Assembly (NCBI RefSeq): GCF_046292685.1
Contig: NZ_JBKBQM010000043.1
Location: 1 to 24,489, forward strand
Direction of reading: 5' to 3'
Length of the DNA stretch: 24,489 nucleotides
Source: Wagnerdoeblera sp046292685
Lineage (GTDB): Bacteria; Pseudomonadota; Alphaproteobacteria; Rhodobacterales; Rhodobacteraceae
Part shown: one piece after another, positions 1 through 7,152 of the stretch
How the letters are laid out: every line of letters begins with the position of its first letter
Position numbering within the stretch: the stretch's first letter is position 1
The notes under the pieces: model-generated
The model's database searches: none
What the model was told of the DNA's origin: nothing
The model's input: the letters and a program-made list of their open reading frames with translations, nothing else
Position numbers and translations under genes: made by a program

Positions 1-54
1 AGTATAGCTGGACCAGTTCGTCGTGCGGTAGCGGGCGGGTATCGGCTTGCTCAT
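1..54 (-). CDS. IS5-family transposase, N-terminal 18 codons (cut by window edge)
   Basis: ATG at 54 reads MSKPIPARYRTTNWSSYT to position 1. This matches the usual opening of IS5-family DDE transposases, in which an RTTNW motif sits shortly before the first conserved domain. The gene continues past the left edge, so nothing can be said about whether it is intact or about its catalytic residues. The family call is from remembered family sequences. Confidence 0.8.
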   Translation of the reverse strand, partial: MSKPIPARYRTTNWSSYT

Positions 55-104
55 CCGGTCTGTCTAACCGCATGGATTCACGATGTGAATCCCGCACGGT
101 CAGA

Positions 105-120
105 GTTGTGCAACAACGCC
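105..120. repeat. Terminal inverted repeat of the IS5-family element
   Basis: The sequence GTTGTGCAACAACGCC lies at the boundary between the transposase leader and permease-derived DNA. Its inward reading GGCGTTGTTGCACAAC has the GG-start and GTTG core usual for IS5-family ends. The partner repeat is outside the window. Confidence 0.6.
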
Positions 121-129
121 GGTCCTTTC

Positions 130-704
130 TCAGATGAACCAAAGCGAGACGGCGTTGAAGACGAACCCGATGGACACGATGCCAAGCGTCACGACCCCGG
201 TAAAGGCCACCAGCAGCGGCAGCCCGACCACGCGCCCGAGCAGGATCAGCGACGGCAGCGACAGCGCCGTCACCGCCATCGTGAAGGCCAGCACCGTGCC
301 CAGCCCCACGCCCTTGCCCACCAGCGCCTCGGCGATCGGCAGGGTGCCGAAGATGTCGGCATACATGGGAATGCCGACCAGCACCGCCACCGGAACCGAC
401 CACCACTTGTCCTGCCCCAGCAGCGCCGAAATCACGTCGGCCGGCACCCGGTTGTGGATCGCGGCCCCGATGCCCACGCCCGCCAGCACATTGGCGCCCA
501 GGCCCGCCCGCCCAGCATGGCGCGCGTGCGCTCGGGCGGGAAATGGCTCTGGACGTAAGAGACCGCAAGGATCAGCACCGACAAGAGGATGAAGATCTTG
601 ACCACGTCATAGACAAAAAATTGCACCGACCCGCCCAGCCGCGAGGCCGGGTCCAGCCCGATGGCCGCAACCCCTGCACCCACGAGGTCGTTGAGCCAGC
701 TCAT
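130..704 (-). pseudogene. ArsP_1/DUF318-type permease, decayed
   Basis: Two pieces in different frames make up one broken gene. The 5' piece (ATG at 704) reads MSWLNDLVGAGVAAIGLDPA and continues through a hydrophobic helix to FPPERTRAMLGG. Near 515-520 the frame shifts; one missing G in a G-rich run would restore GRGLGANVLA. The 3' piece then jumps to GVGIGAAIHN, followed by IPMYADIFGT and PIAEAL motifs and a C-terminal WFI. In intact members of this permease family a long central part, including a conserved FCSCSS segment, lies between NVLA and GVGIGAAIHN. That part is absent here, so the gene has both a frameshift and a large internal deletion. Family members are membrane permeases, some exporting organoarsenicals; substrate here is unknown. 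An IS element lies 9 bp past the stop codon. Confidence 0.8.
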
Positions 705-934
705 CCGCAGCTACTGGTCGTTCAGCCAGCCGGACACGCTCATGCGCCCCGCTCCCCCTGCCCATGCCGCGACAACCGCCCCGGGGCCGCAAGACGGGTC
801 GGCCCGACAAGGCCCGACAGACTGGCATCGCGCATCGCTGTTCTCCGCTTCTGCCGCATCTGCGCATACCCAAGCCGCGCGTGCCGTGATCTGGATCAGG
901 CGGCCCCCCGCCGGCGCGCCGCCGGCCGGGCCTT
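705..934. other. Intergenic region between polA and the permease pseudogene
   Basis: This 230-nt stretch has no convincing gene. Just after the polA stop there is a short GC-only stem (910-926, GCCGGC on both arms) without a U-tract, so it is only a weak terminator candidate. Farther on is the FNR-type palindrome listed separately. A 10-codon reading frame (711-743 minus, MSVSGWLNDQ) ends just before the permease start and echoes its first residues. Confidence 0.5.
887..898 (-). promoter_or_regulatory. FNR/FnrL-type box
   Basis: The core TGATCCAGATCA (minus strand) is a perfect TGAT-N4-ATCA palindrome, one base per side short of the full TTGAT-N4-ATCAA consensus of FNR, FnrL and related regulators. 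The only gene it could serve in the minus direction is the permease remnant, whose start is about 180 nt away. No convincing -10 element is visible at the spacing expected for a class II site, so function is inferred. Confidence 0.4.
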
Positions 935-3763
935 TCAATGCGCGGCGGCCCAGCTTGCGCCTTGCCCGGCCTCCACCACCAGCGGCACATCCAGATGCAC
1001 GGCCGGCGCGGCGGCCCCTTCCATCACTGCCTTGACGCGCGCGGCCAGTTCTGCCGCCGCGGCCTCGTCCACCTCGAACAGCAGCTCGTCATGCACCTGC
1101 AACAGCATGGTCGCCGGCAGGCCCGCAATTGCCGCCGGCACCCGCACCATCGCGCGGCGGATGATATCGGCGGCCGTGCCCTGGATCGGCGCGTTGATCG
1201 CCGCGCGCCGGGCAAAGCCCGCCCCCGGCCCGCGCGCGTTGATTTCCGGGGTATGGATGCGCCGCCCGAACAGGGTTGCGACGAACCCCGTCTCCTTCGC
1301 CCCGGCCACCGTGCGGTCCATGTATTCGCGGATGCCGGGGAAACGCTCGAAATAGCGGTCGATGAACCCCTGCGCCTCGGTGCGCGGAATGCGCAGGTTG
1401 CGCGCCAGGCCAAAGCCCGAGATCCCGTAGATCACCCCGAAGTTGATCGCCTTGGCCTGCCGGCGGATCTCGGGCGTCATCTGCTCCAGCGGCACGTTGA
1501 ACATTTCCGAGGCCGTCATGGCGTGAATGTCCAGCCCGTCGCGGAACGCCTGCTTCAAGGCCGGGATGCCCGCGACATGCGCCAGGATGCGCAGCTCGAT
1601 CTGGCTGTAGTCCAGGCTTACCAGCACCCGCCCCGGCCCGGCCACGAAGGCCTCGCGGATGCGGCGCCCCTCCTCGGTGCGGATCGGGATGTTCTGCAGG
1701 TTGGGGTCGGTCGAGGACAAGCGCCCCGTCACCGCCCCCACCAGCGAATACGAGGTATGCACCCGCCCGGTGTCGGGGTTGATGTGGTCCTGCAGCGCAT
1801 CGGTATAGGTGGACTTCAGCTTGGAAATCTGCCGCCAGTCCAGCACGCGCGCCGCCAGACGGGCGGCCTGCGGGTGGGTATCCTCCAGCGTGGCAATGTC
1901 TTCCAGCACCTCGGCGCCCGTGGCCCAGGCGCCGGTCTTGCCCTTTTCCCCGCCCGGAACGCCCATGCGCTCGAACAGGATTTCCCCCAGCTGCTTGGGG
2001 CTGCCCACGTTGAACCGCTCGCCGGCCAGGGTCTGGATCTCGTCCTCCAGCCCCGCCATCTTCTGGGCAAAGGCATTGGACATGCGCGACAGCGTATCGC
2101 GGTCCACCCGCACGCCGGCCATTTCCATCTCGGCCAGCACCGGCACCAGCGGGCGCTCCAGCGTTTCGTAAACGGTGGTCACCCGCTTGCCGTGCAGCTG
2201 CGGCCGGAACGCCTGCCACAGCCGCAGCGTCACATCGGCATCCTCGGCGGCATAGCGCGTGGCCTCGGCAATGTCGGTCCGCTCGAAGGTGATCTGCGCC
2301 TTGCCGCTGCCCAGCAACGTCTTGATCGGAACGGGCACATGGCCCAGATACCGCTCCGACAGCTCGTCCATGCCGTGGCTGTGCAGGCCCGCGAACAGCG
2401 CCGAACTCATCAGCATGGTGTCGTCGAACGGCGCCACCCGGATGCCGTGACGGGCGAGGATCTTCCAGTCGTACTTGGCGTTCTGGAAAATCTTGAGGAC
2501 CGAGTCGTCCTCCAGCAGCGGCTTGAGCATCGCCAGCGCCTCGTCCAGCCCCATCTGCCCTTCGGCGCGCGCCGCCGCCCCGAACAGGTCGCCCCCGCCC
2601 GCCACATGGCCCAGCGGCACATAGGCCGCCTTTCCGGGCGCCAGCGCCAGGCTCACCCCCACCAGATCGGCGCGCATCTCGTCCAGGCTCGTGGTCTCGG
2701 TATCCACCGCGACGAAACCCTGCTCGCGTGCGGCGGCGATCCAGCCGGCCAGCGTCTGCGCATCGCGGATGGTCGCATAGGCGCCATGGTCGAAGGGCAC
2801 GGCAACGCTCGCCACCTCGGGCTCGGGATGGTCGTCGCTCGCCGGGCGCGCAGCCGCCATCGCCGGCGGGTCGATCTTCAGCCGCTCGGCGATGCGCTTC
2901 GTGAGGCTGCGGAACTCCATCGCCGTCAGAAACCCCATCAGCGCCTCCGGGTCCGGCTCGCGCACCTCCAGGTCGTCCAGGCTCACCGGCAAGGGCGTGT
3001 CGTCCTTCAAGGTCACCAGCGCGCGGGACATGCGGATCTTCTCGGCATTCTCCACCAGCGCCTCGCGCCGCTTGGGCTGTTTGATCTCGCCCGCCCGCGC
3101 CAGCAGGGTGTCGAGGTCGCCGTATTCGTTGATCAGCAGCGCCGCCGTCTTCAGCCCGATCCCCGGCGCACCGGGAATGTTGTCCACCGAATCCCCGGCC
3201 AGCGCCTGCACATCCACCACGCGCGCCGGCGGCACGCCGAACTTCTCCTCCACCTCCGGCACGCCGATGGCCTTGTTCTTCATCGGGTCGAACATCTCGA
3301 CCCCGTTGCCCACCAGCTGCATCAGATCCTTGTCGGAACTGATGATCGTCACCCGCCCCCCCGCCTCGCGCGCAGCCCGCGCCAGCGTGGCGATGATGTC
3401 GTCGGCCTCGTAATCCTCCACCTCGATGGTCGCCAGGTTGAAGGCCCGGCTCGCCTCGCGCGTCAGCGGGAACTGCGGGCGCAAGTCCTCGGGCGGCGGC
3501 GGCCGGTTGGCCTTGTAGTCGGGGTAGATCGCATTGCGGAACGTCTTCGACGAATGGTCGAAGATCACCGCCACATGCGTCGGCGCATCCTTGCTGCTGC
3601 CGTTCCCGTCCACATAGCGCGAGATCATGTTGCAGAACCCCGCCACCGCCCCCACCGGCAGCCCGTCGGATTTCCGCGTCAAGGGCGGCAGCGCGTGATA
3701 GGCGCGAAAGATATAGGCCGACCCGTCGATCAGATGCAGGTGATGCCCCTTGCCGAATGTCAT
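935..3763 (-). CDS. polA: DNA polymerase I
   Basis: The 942-residue protein has all three Pol I modules. The 5'-3' exonuclease spans about residues 5-290, with Asp-rich motifs such as VEDYEADDI and SSDKDL and the helix-hairpin-helix GAPGIGLKTA. The 3'-5' exonuclease spans about 320-520 and keeps its acidic residues: D354 and E356 in DTETTS, the QNAKYDW motif and the YAAEDAD motif, so proofreading should be active. The polymerase domain carries motif A (DYSQIELR), motif B (RRQAKAINFGVIYG) and motif C (QVHDELLFEV). It fills gaps in repair and replaces Okazaki primers. ATG at 3763 begins MTFGKGHHLHLIDGSAYIF, the usual N-terminus, with a G-rich ribosome site upstream. A hairpin repeat separates it from the RraA-family gene upstream, so it probably has its own promoter. 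Confidence 0.97.
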   Translation of the reverse strand: MTFGKGHHLHLIDGSAYIFRAYHALPPLTRKSDGLPVGAVAGFCNMISRYVDGNGSSKDAPTHVAVIFDHSSKTFRNAIYPDYKANRPPPPEDLRPQFPLTREASRAFNLATIEVEDYEADDIIATLARAAREAGGRVTIISSDKDLMQLVGNGVEMFDPMKNKAIGVPEVEEKFGVPPARVVDVQALAGDSVDNIPGAPGIGLKTAALLINEYGDLDTLLARAGEIKQPKRREALVENAEKIRMSRALVTLKDDTPLPVSLDDLEVREPDPEALMGFLTAMEFRSLTKRIAERLKIDPPAMAAARPASDDHPEPEVASVAVPFDHGAYATIRDAQTLAGWIAAAREQGFVAVDTETTSLDEMRADLVGVSLALAPGKAAYVPLGHVAGGGDLFGAAARAEGQMGLDEALAMLKPLLEDDSVLKIFQNAKYDWKILARHGIRVAPFDDTMLMSSALFAGLHSHGMDELSERYLGHVPVPIKTLLGSGKAQITFERTDIAEATRYAAEDADVTLRLWQAFRPQLHGKRVTTVYETLERPLVPVLAEMEMAGVRVDRDTLSRMSNAFAQKMAGLEDEIQTLAGERFNVGSPKQLGEILFERMGVPGGEKGKTGAWATGAEVLEDIATLEDTHPQAARLAARVLDWRQISKLKSTYTDALQDHINPDTGRVHTSYSLVGAVTGRLSSTDPNLQNIPIRTEEGRRIREAFVAGPGRVLVSLDYSQIELRILAHVAGIPALKQAFRDGLDIHAMTASEMFNVPLEQMTPEIRRQAKAINFGVIYGISGFGLARNLRIPRTEAQGFIDRYFERFPGIREYMDRTVAGAKETGFVATLFGRRIHTPEINARGPGAGFARRAAINAPIQGTAADIIRRAMVRVPAAIAGLPATMLLQVHDELLFEVDEAAAAELAARVKAVMEGAAAPAVHLDVPLVVEAGQGASWAAAH

Positions 3764-3812
3764 CGCCCGACCCCTTTGCTCCGGGGCCCGCCGCCCCGCA
3801 TTTTCTGTCTCG

Positions 3813-3846
3813 AAATATCCCGGGGGTCCGGGGGCAGCGCCCCCGG
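3813..3846 (+). repeat. Hairpin repeat, copy 1 (AAATATCCC-type)
   Basis: AAATATCCC is followed by a G-rich linker and a perfect stem-loop, CCGGGGGC-AGC-GCCCCCGG (3828-3846). The same unit recurs at 12390-12423 and, inverted, at 16696-16748. This copy lies directly after the stop codon of the RraA-family gene (minus strand) and before polA, so the symmetrical stem may also end transcription of that gene. Confidence 0.75.
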
Positions 3847-3856
3847 TTCCGCGCCG

Positions 3857-4570
3857 TCAGCCCTTGCCGGCCCGAAAGGCATCGTAGCGCGCCTTCGTCT
3901 CGGCATTCATCGGATAAAGGCCCGGCAAGGCGGCCCCCTTGCGCGCCTCCTCCATGATCCAGGCCTCCATCGCCTCCTGCTCCACCGCGGCCTCGGCCAC
4001 CGCCGCCACCATGTCCTTCGGAATCGCCACCGCGCCGTCGGTATCGGCCACGATGACGTCGCCGGCAAACACCGCCACCCCGCCGCAGGCCACCGGCTCG
4101 TTCCAGCCCACGAAGGTCAGCCCGGCGATGCTGGCCGGCGCCGCCGTCCCGCGGGCCCAGACCGGCAGGCCGGTCCCCTCCACCCCGGCGAGGTCGCGCA
4201 TCACCCCGTCGGTCACCAGGGCGGCCACCCGGCGCACCGCCATGCGCTGGCACAGGATATCGCCGAAGATGCCGGCATCGGTCACGCCCATCGCATCGGC
4301 CACGGCGATCGCGCCTTCGGGCATCGCCTCGATGGCGGCGCGGGTGGAAATCGGGTTGCCCCAGCTTGCGGGCGTCGCCAGATCCTCGCGCATCGGGATG
4401 AACCGCAGCGTAAAGGCCTCGCCCACCACGCGGGTGCCGCGCGCCGCCCCCGTCAGCGGCATCGCCCCGCGGATCCAGCAGTTGCGCAGGCCCTGTTTCA
4501 GCAGCACCGTGGTCAGGGTGGCCGTGGTCACGCCGTGCAAGGCGGCACGCAGGTCGGGGGTCAGGCTCAT
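3857..4570 (-). CDS. RraA-family protein (HMG/oxaloacetate aldolase-like)
   Basis: This 237-residue protein belongs to the RraA/HMG-aldolase fold. The hallmark segment is GDIL at about 103-106, then ALVTDGVMRD at about 117-126, where the Arg-Asp pair binds the substrate carboxylate and metal in the aldolases. The name RraA comes from the E. coli RNase E inhibitor, but most stand-alone relatives are class II 4-hydroxy-4-methyl-2-oxoglutarate aldolases or oxaloacetate decarboxylases; at 237 residues, longer than the roughly 160-residue E. coli RraA, an enzyme is likelier. ATG at 4570 is chosen because AGGAAG lies just upstream; the frame also stays open through a 17-C tract as a proline run, which does not look like genuine protein. 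It lies 83 nt downstream of an M20 amidohydrolase on the same strand, so the two may be co-transcribed. Confidence 0.85.
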   Translation of the reverse strand: MSLTPDLRAALHGVTTATLTTVLLKQGLRNCWIRGAMPLTGAARGTRVVGEAFTLRFIPMREDLATPASWGNPISTRAAIEAMPEGAIAVADAMGVTDAGIFGDILCQRMAVRRVAALVTDGVMRDLAGVEGTGLPVWARGTAAPASIAGLTFVGWNEPVACGGVAVFAGDVIVADTDGAVAIPKDMVAAVAEAAVEQEAMEAWIMEEARKGAALPGLYPMNAETKARYDAFRAGKG

Positions 4571-4588
4571 CGGGTCTTCCTTTTGCGC

Positions 4589-4605
4589 GGGGGGGGGGGG
4601 GGGGG
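4589..4605. repeat. 17-base G homopolymer (C on the gene strand)
   Basis: Seventeen consecutive G residues (plus strand) lie 19 bp upstream of the start codon of the RraA-family gene, directly before its ribosome-binding site. A run this long can slip during replication; it may also be miscounted by sequencing. Confidence 0.85.
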
Positions 4606-4653
4606 CGGGGCGCTCGCGCAAAGCCTAGCGAAAGCCCGGGGCAGGGGAAAGGG

Positions 4654-5799
4654 TCAGCCGGTCAGATCGCGGCACAGCGCCGCGAACAGCCGCACCCCGG
4701 GGTCGATCAGATCGTCGGGGAAATCGTAATCGGGCGCGTGCAGCACCGGGCAATCCACCCCCGCCCCCAGCAGCACCATGGCCGACCGCGCGACCGTGCC
4801 AAAGCGCCCGAAATCCTCGGACGCGCGCATCGGAAAGCCGCCATCCACCCGCGCCAGCCCGCAAGCCGCCACCGCACGCTCCAGCACCGCGACTGCGGCC
4901 GGATCGTTGGTGCAGGCGGCGAAATCGTCATGCGTGCTCATCGCCACCGCCAGCCCTTCGGCCGCTGCCGCCGCCTCGACCGCCGCGCCCACTTCGGCGC
5001 GCAAGGCGGCCATCCCGGCATCGTGCAGCGTGCGCAGCGTCAACCACAGCTCGGCCTGCCCCGGCGCGATGCCAAAGGCCGGCTCCCCCAGCCGCGCATG
5101 GCACACCGTCACCAGGCGGAACCCTTCGTCCAGATCGCCCCCCGGCCCCAGCGCCATCACCTGCGGGATCAGCCGCGCCAGCGCCGGCCCCGGCGAAACC
5201 CCGGTTTCCGGGGCCGAGGCATGGGCCGTGCGCCCGGTCAGCACCACCTTCAACCCGACGCTGGCGCAGTTGGCCGGCCCCGCCTGCACGCACACCGCGC
5301 CCAGCGGCAGCCCCGGCATGTTGTGCAGCGCAAAGGCCCAGTCGGGCCGCAAGGGCGCAAAGGCCGGGTCCGCCAGCACCGCCGCAGCACCCGACCCGTC
5401 TTCCTCGGCCGGCTGGAACAGCAGCACAACGTGCCCCCGCGCCGGCGGCCGGCGCGCCAGCAGCCGCGCCAGGCCCAGAAGGATCGCGGAATGCCCGTCA
5501 TGCCCGCACTGATGCCCCACGCCCGGGATGGTGGACCGCCACGGCACCGCGCCGGTTTCGGCAATCGGCAAGGCGTCCAGCTCGCAGCGCATCATCACCG
5601 TCGGCCCCGGTTCCGCCCCCGCCCAGACACCCGCCACCCCATGCCCGCCCAGGCCCGTCACCACCTGGCCGCAGCCCAGCGCGCGCAGGGCCTCGGCCAC
5701 CGTCCCGGCCGTCCAGGCCTCGGCCCCCGACACCTCGGGATGCGCGTGCAGGCGGCGGCGCAAGGCGGTCAGTCGGGTCAGGTCGGCATTGGTCAGCAT
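4654..5799 (-). CDS. M20-family metallo-amidohydrolase (hippurate hydrolase-like)
   Basis: The 381-residue protein is an M20D-type peptidase/amidohydrolase. The metal centre is visible as HQCGHDGH at about 96-103 and QPAEE at about 129-133, and RCELDALPI at 71-79 is the conserved strand preceding it. A dimerisation lobe follows (about 175-290, starting near the TAHAS motif), and the C-terminal part carries SEDFG. Relatives cleave N-acyl amino acids, hippurate or indole-acetyl-amino acids; the substrate cannot be told from sequence. It is cytoplasmic, with no signal peptide. ATG at 5799 is preferred, with a GGGGG ribosome site upstream; a TTG seven codons earlier is an alternative. The RraA-family gene follows on the same strand. 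Confidence 0.88.
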   Translation of the reverse strand: MLTNADLTRLTALRRRLHAHPEVSGAEAWTAGTVAEALRALGCGQVVTGLGGHGVAGVWAGAEPGPTVMMRCELDALPIAETGAVPWRSTIPGVGHQCGHDGHSAILLGLARLLARRPPARGHVVLLFQPAEEDGSGAAAVLADPAFAPLRPDWAFALHNMPGLPLGAVCVQAGPANCASVGLKVVLTGRTAHASAPETGVSPGPALARLIPQVMALGPGGDLDEGFRLVTVCHARLGEPAFGIAPGQAELWLTLRTLHDAGMAALRAEVGAAVEAAAAAEGLAVAMSTHDDFAACTNDPAAVAVLERAVAACGLARVDGGFPMRASEDFGRFGTVARSAMVLLGAGVDCPVLHAPDYDFPDDLIDPGVRLFAALCRDLTG

Positions 5800-5853
5800 G
5801 GCATCCCCCGGGTTGCCCAAGGGGTGACCGACGCCTGCGCCGGGGTCAAGCGC

Positions 5854-6105
5854 TCAGTCGCAGCGACCATCGCCGGCGCTCGGGCCGGGGGGGCCGGAAT
5901 CCCCGCCGCCCCCCCAGTCGCGGTCGAACAGGCCCATCCGCCGGCCCGAAGTGTCGATCAGCAGCCCCCCGGGCCCCGCCAGCCAGCCGGGCAGCACCCG
6001 CAACGCCAGCCCGCGCAGCAGGCGCAAGGCCACCCAGGCCCCGCCGAACAGCAGCACCAGCGGCCAGAACATCGTTTGGTAAAAGTGGGTCAGCACGGCA
6101 TCCAT
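5854..6105 (-). CDS. Small single-pass membrane protein, unknown function
   Basis: This 83-residue protein is not recognised. It starts MDAVLTHFYQTMFWPLVLLF and has one hydrophobic segment at about residues 12-38 with arginines at its inner end, then a soluble tail ending in a Gly/Pro/Asp-rich stretch (GGGGDSGPPGPS) with one Cys two residues before the end. It follows tdk by 29 nt on the same strand, so it is probably its operon partner. The reading frame runs on upstream inside tdk, so the ATG at 6105 is the natural start after the tdk stop. Codon use resembles its neighbours. Confidence 0.55.
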   Translation of the reverse strand: MDAVLTHFYQTMFWPLVLLFGGAWVALRLLRGLALRVLPGWLAGPGGLLIDTSGRRMGLFDRDWGGGGDSGPPGPSAGDGRCD

Positions 6106-6134
6106 GCGGCACAGCCTGCCGCAGGAATGCGGCA

Positions 6135-6731
6135 TCATTCGGGCAAGGCCGGCCGGTCGCCCATCGCGTCGCGCCAGTGCCGGCGGCACAGGCTGACATA
6201 GGTTTCGTTGCCGCCCACCAGCACCTGCGCGCCTTGCTTCAGCGGCTGGCCGTCGGGGCCCAGGCGCACCACCATCGTGGCCTTCTTGCCGCAATGGCAG
6301 ATGGTGCGCACCTCGCGCATCTCGTCGGCCAGGGCCAGCAGCGCGGCCGAGCCCGGAAACAGGTCGCCCCGGAAATCCACCCGCAGGCCATAGCACATCA
6401 CCGGCACGCCCAGGTCGTCCACCGCCTGCGCCAGCTGCCAGACCTGCGCGCGCGTCAGGAACTGCGCCTCGTCCAGGAAAATGCAATCGACATGGCCGCG
6501 GTCCAGCCGGGCCGCAACCCGCGCGAACATGTTGTCGCCTTGGGCAAAGGTTTCGGCCGGTTCGGCAATGCCGATGCGGCTGGCGATGCGCCCTGCGCCC
6601 GCGCGGGTGTCCAGCTGCGCCGTCAGCAGCCAGGGCACCATGCCGCGCTCGCGGTAGTTGTGCGCTGCCTGCAACAGCAGCGTCGATTTGCCCGCGTTCA
6701 TGGTGGAATAGTGGAAATAGAGCTTGGCCAT
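6135..6731 (-). CDS. tdk: Thymidine kinase (type II)
   Basis: The 198-residue protein phosphorylates thymidine to dTMP with ATP in nucleoside salvage. The P-loop is MNAGKST (about 11-17), the catalytic Glu lies in FLDEAQF (about 85-91), and the C-terminal zinc site is formed by C145 and C147 (CHC), C182 and H185 (CRRH). Length matches bacterial type II enzymes. The start MAKLYFHYST at 6731 is the family N-terminus, although the frame remains open far upstream through a repeat-rich stretch that encodes PAG-type pentapeptides and is unlikely to be translated. Only a poor ribosome site is seen. A small membrane protein gene follows. Confidence 0.95.
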   Translation of the reverse strand: MAKLYFHYSTMNAGKSTLLLQAAHNYRERGMVPWLLTAQLDTRAGAGRIASRIGIAEPAETFAQGDNMFARVAARLDRGHVDCIFLDEAQFLTRAQVWQLAQAVDDLGVPVMCYGLRVDFRGDLFPGSAALLALADEMREVRTICHCGKKATMVVRLGPDGQPLKQGAQVLVGGNETYVSLCRRHWRDAMGDRPALPE

Positions 6732-6804
6732 GCGCGCACCGTTACCGGGCGCCGGTGCCGCCGGCAAGACGCCCGCGGCGGGAACCCGGCGGGAAACACG
6801 GCCC

Positions 6805-6864
6805 CCGGCGGGCACCATCCCGGCCGGAAAGGCGCCAGCCGGAAAGACCCCGGCCGGAACCACC
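6805..6864. repeat. Four tandem 15-bp units
   Basis: Units at 6805-6819, 6820-6834, 6835-6849 and 6850-6864 share the pattern CC(G/A)GCCGGAAA-like with a variable end; for example CCGGCCGGAAAGGCG is followed by CCAGCCGGAAAGACC. More degenerate copies extend left to about 6773. The period is a multiple of three and, read on the minus strand in frame with tdk, encodes PAGVF, PAGAF and PAGMV pentapeptides. Confidence 0.75.
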
Positions 6865-6878
6865 CGCTTGGGGAACGA

Positions 6879-6906
6879 CCCCGCGCGCAACACCCCGCGC
6901 GCAACA
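6879..6906. repeat. Two perfect 14-bp tandem units
   Basis: CCCCGCGCGCAACA is present twice back to back (6879-6892 and 6893-6906), and a third copy begins (CCCCGC at 6907) before diverging. It adjoins the 15-bp repeats in the leader of tdk. Confidence 0.7.
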
Positions 6907-7152
6907 CCCCGCTGGCACCCGCCGCCCGGAACCGGGTCCGCCGCGCGGCCGGTAGCCCGGCCGTCCCGCAAGGGACTGCGGCGCGACGAACCCCCACCCA
7001 TTGCCGGTGCTGGGGACACCGACCACTGGTTACCGCACAAGGGGCCAAGGCCCGATGCCGACCTTACCCGCGCCGGGTTTTCATCCGATTAACGGGCACC
7101 TGCACGGCCCCCGGCCCCCGGCGCGGCGGGGCGGGGTTGCGGGGGGCTTTCG

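Larger units (their letters stand above)
1..120 (-). mobile_element. IS5-family insertion sequence, one end only
   Basis: The element runs in from beyond the left edge and appears to end at position 120. It holds the start of an IS5-type transposase on the minus strand, a short leader, and a candidate terminal inverted repeat at 105-120 that reads GGCGTTGTTGCACAAC inward. A perfect 8-bp inverted repeat with a 3-nt loop (74-92, GGATTCAC/GTGAATCC) lies in the transposase leader. The other terminus and the target duplication are not visible, so the exact boundary is inferred from the repeat-like end and from the start of permease-derived sequence at 130. The family call rests on the transposase N-terminus. 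Confidence 0.75.
6732..7152. other. 421-nt intergenic region with tandem repeats
   Basis: No gene is supported between rhlE and tdk. The part nearest tdk contains the tandem repeats listed separately. The part nearest rhlE (7100-7150) is G-rich and could fold into GC hairpins, but none has a clear U-tract. The tdk promoter must lie here or farther upstream; no clear -35/-10 pair was found. Confidence 0.5.

Noticed and set aside
938..4729. Very long open frame on the plus strand opposite polA and the RraA-family gene
   Set aside because: It is antisense to polA, which matches its family end to end. The translation is His/Arg/Gln-rich without any domain. Long antisense frames are normal in DNA this GC-rich.
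6773..6906. CRISPR-like array
   Set aside because: The units are directly adjacent, 14-15 bp, with no spacers, and no cas genes are present.
6732..7040. N-terminal extension of Tdk through the repeat region
   Set aside because: The frame is open, but the usual family N-terminus is MAKLYF at 6731, and the upstream residues are repeat-derived and low complexity. It is kept only as a finding about the repeats.
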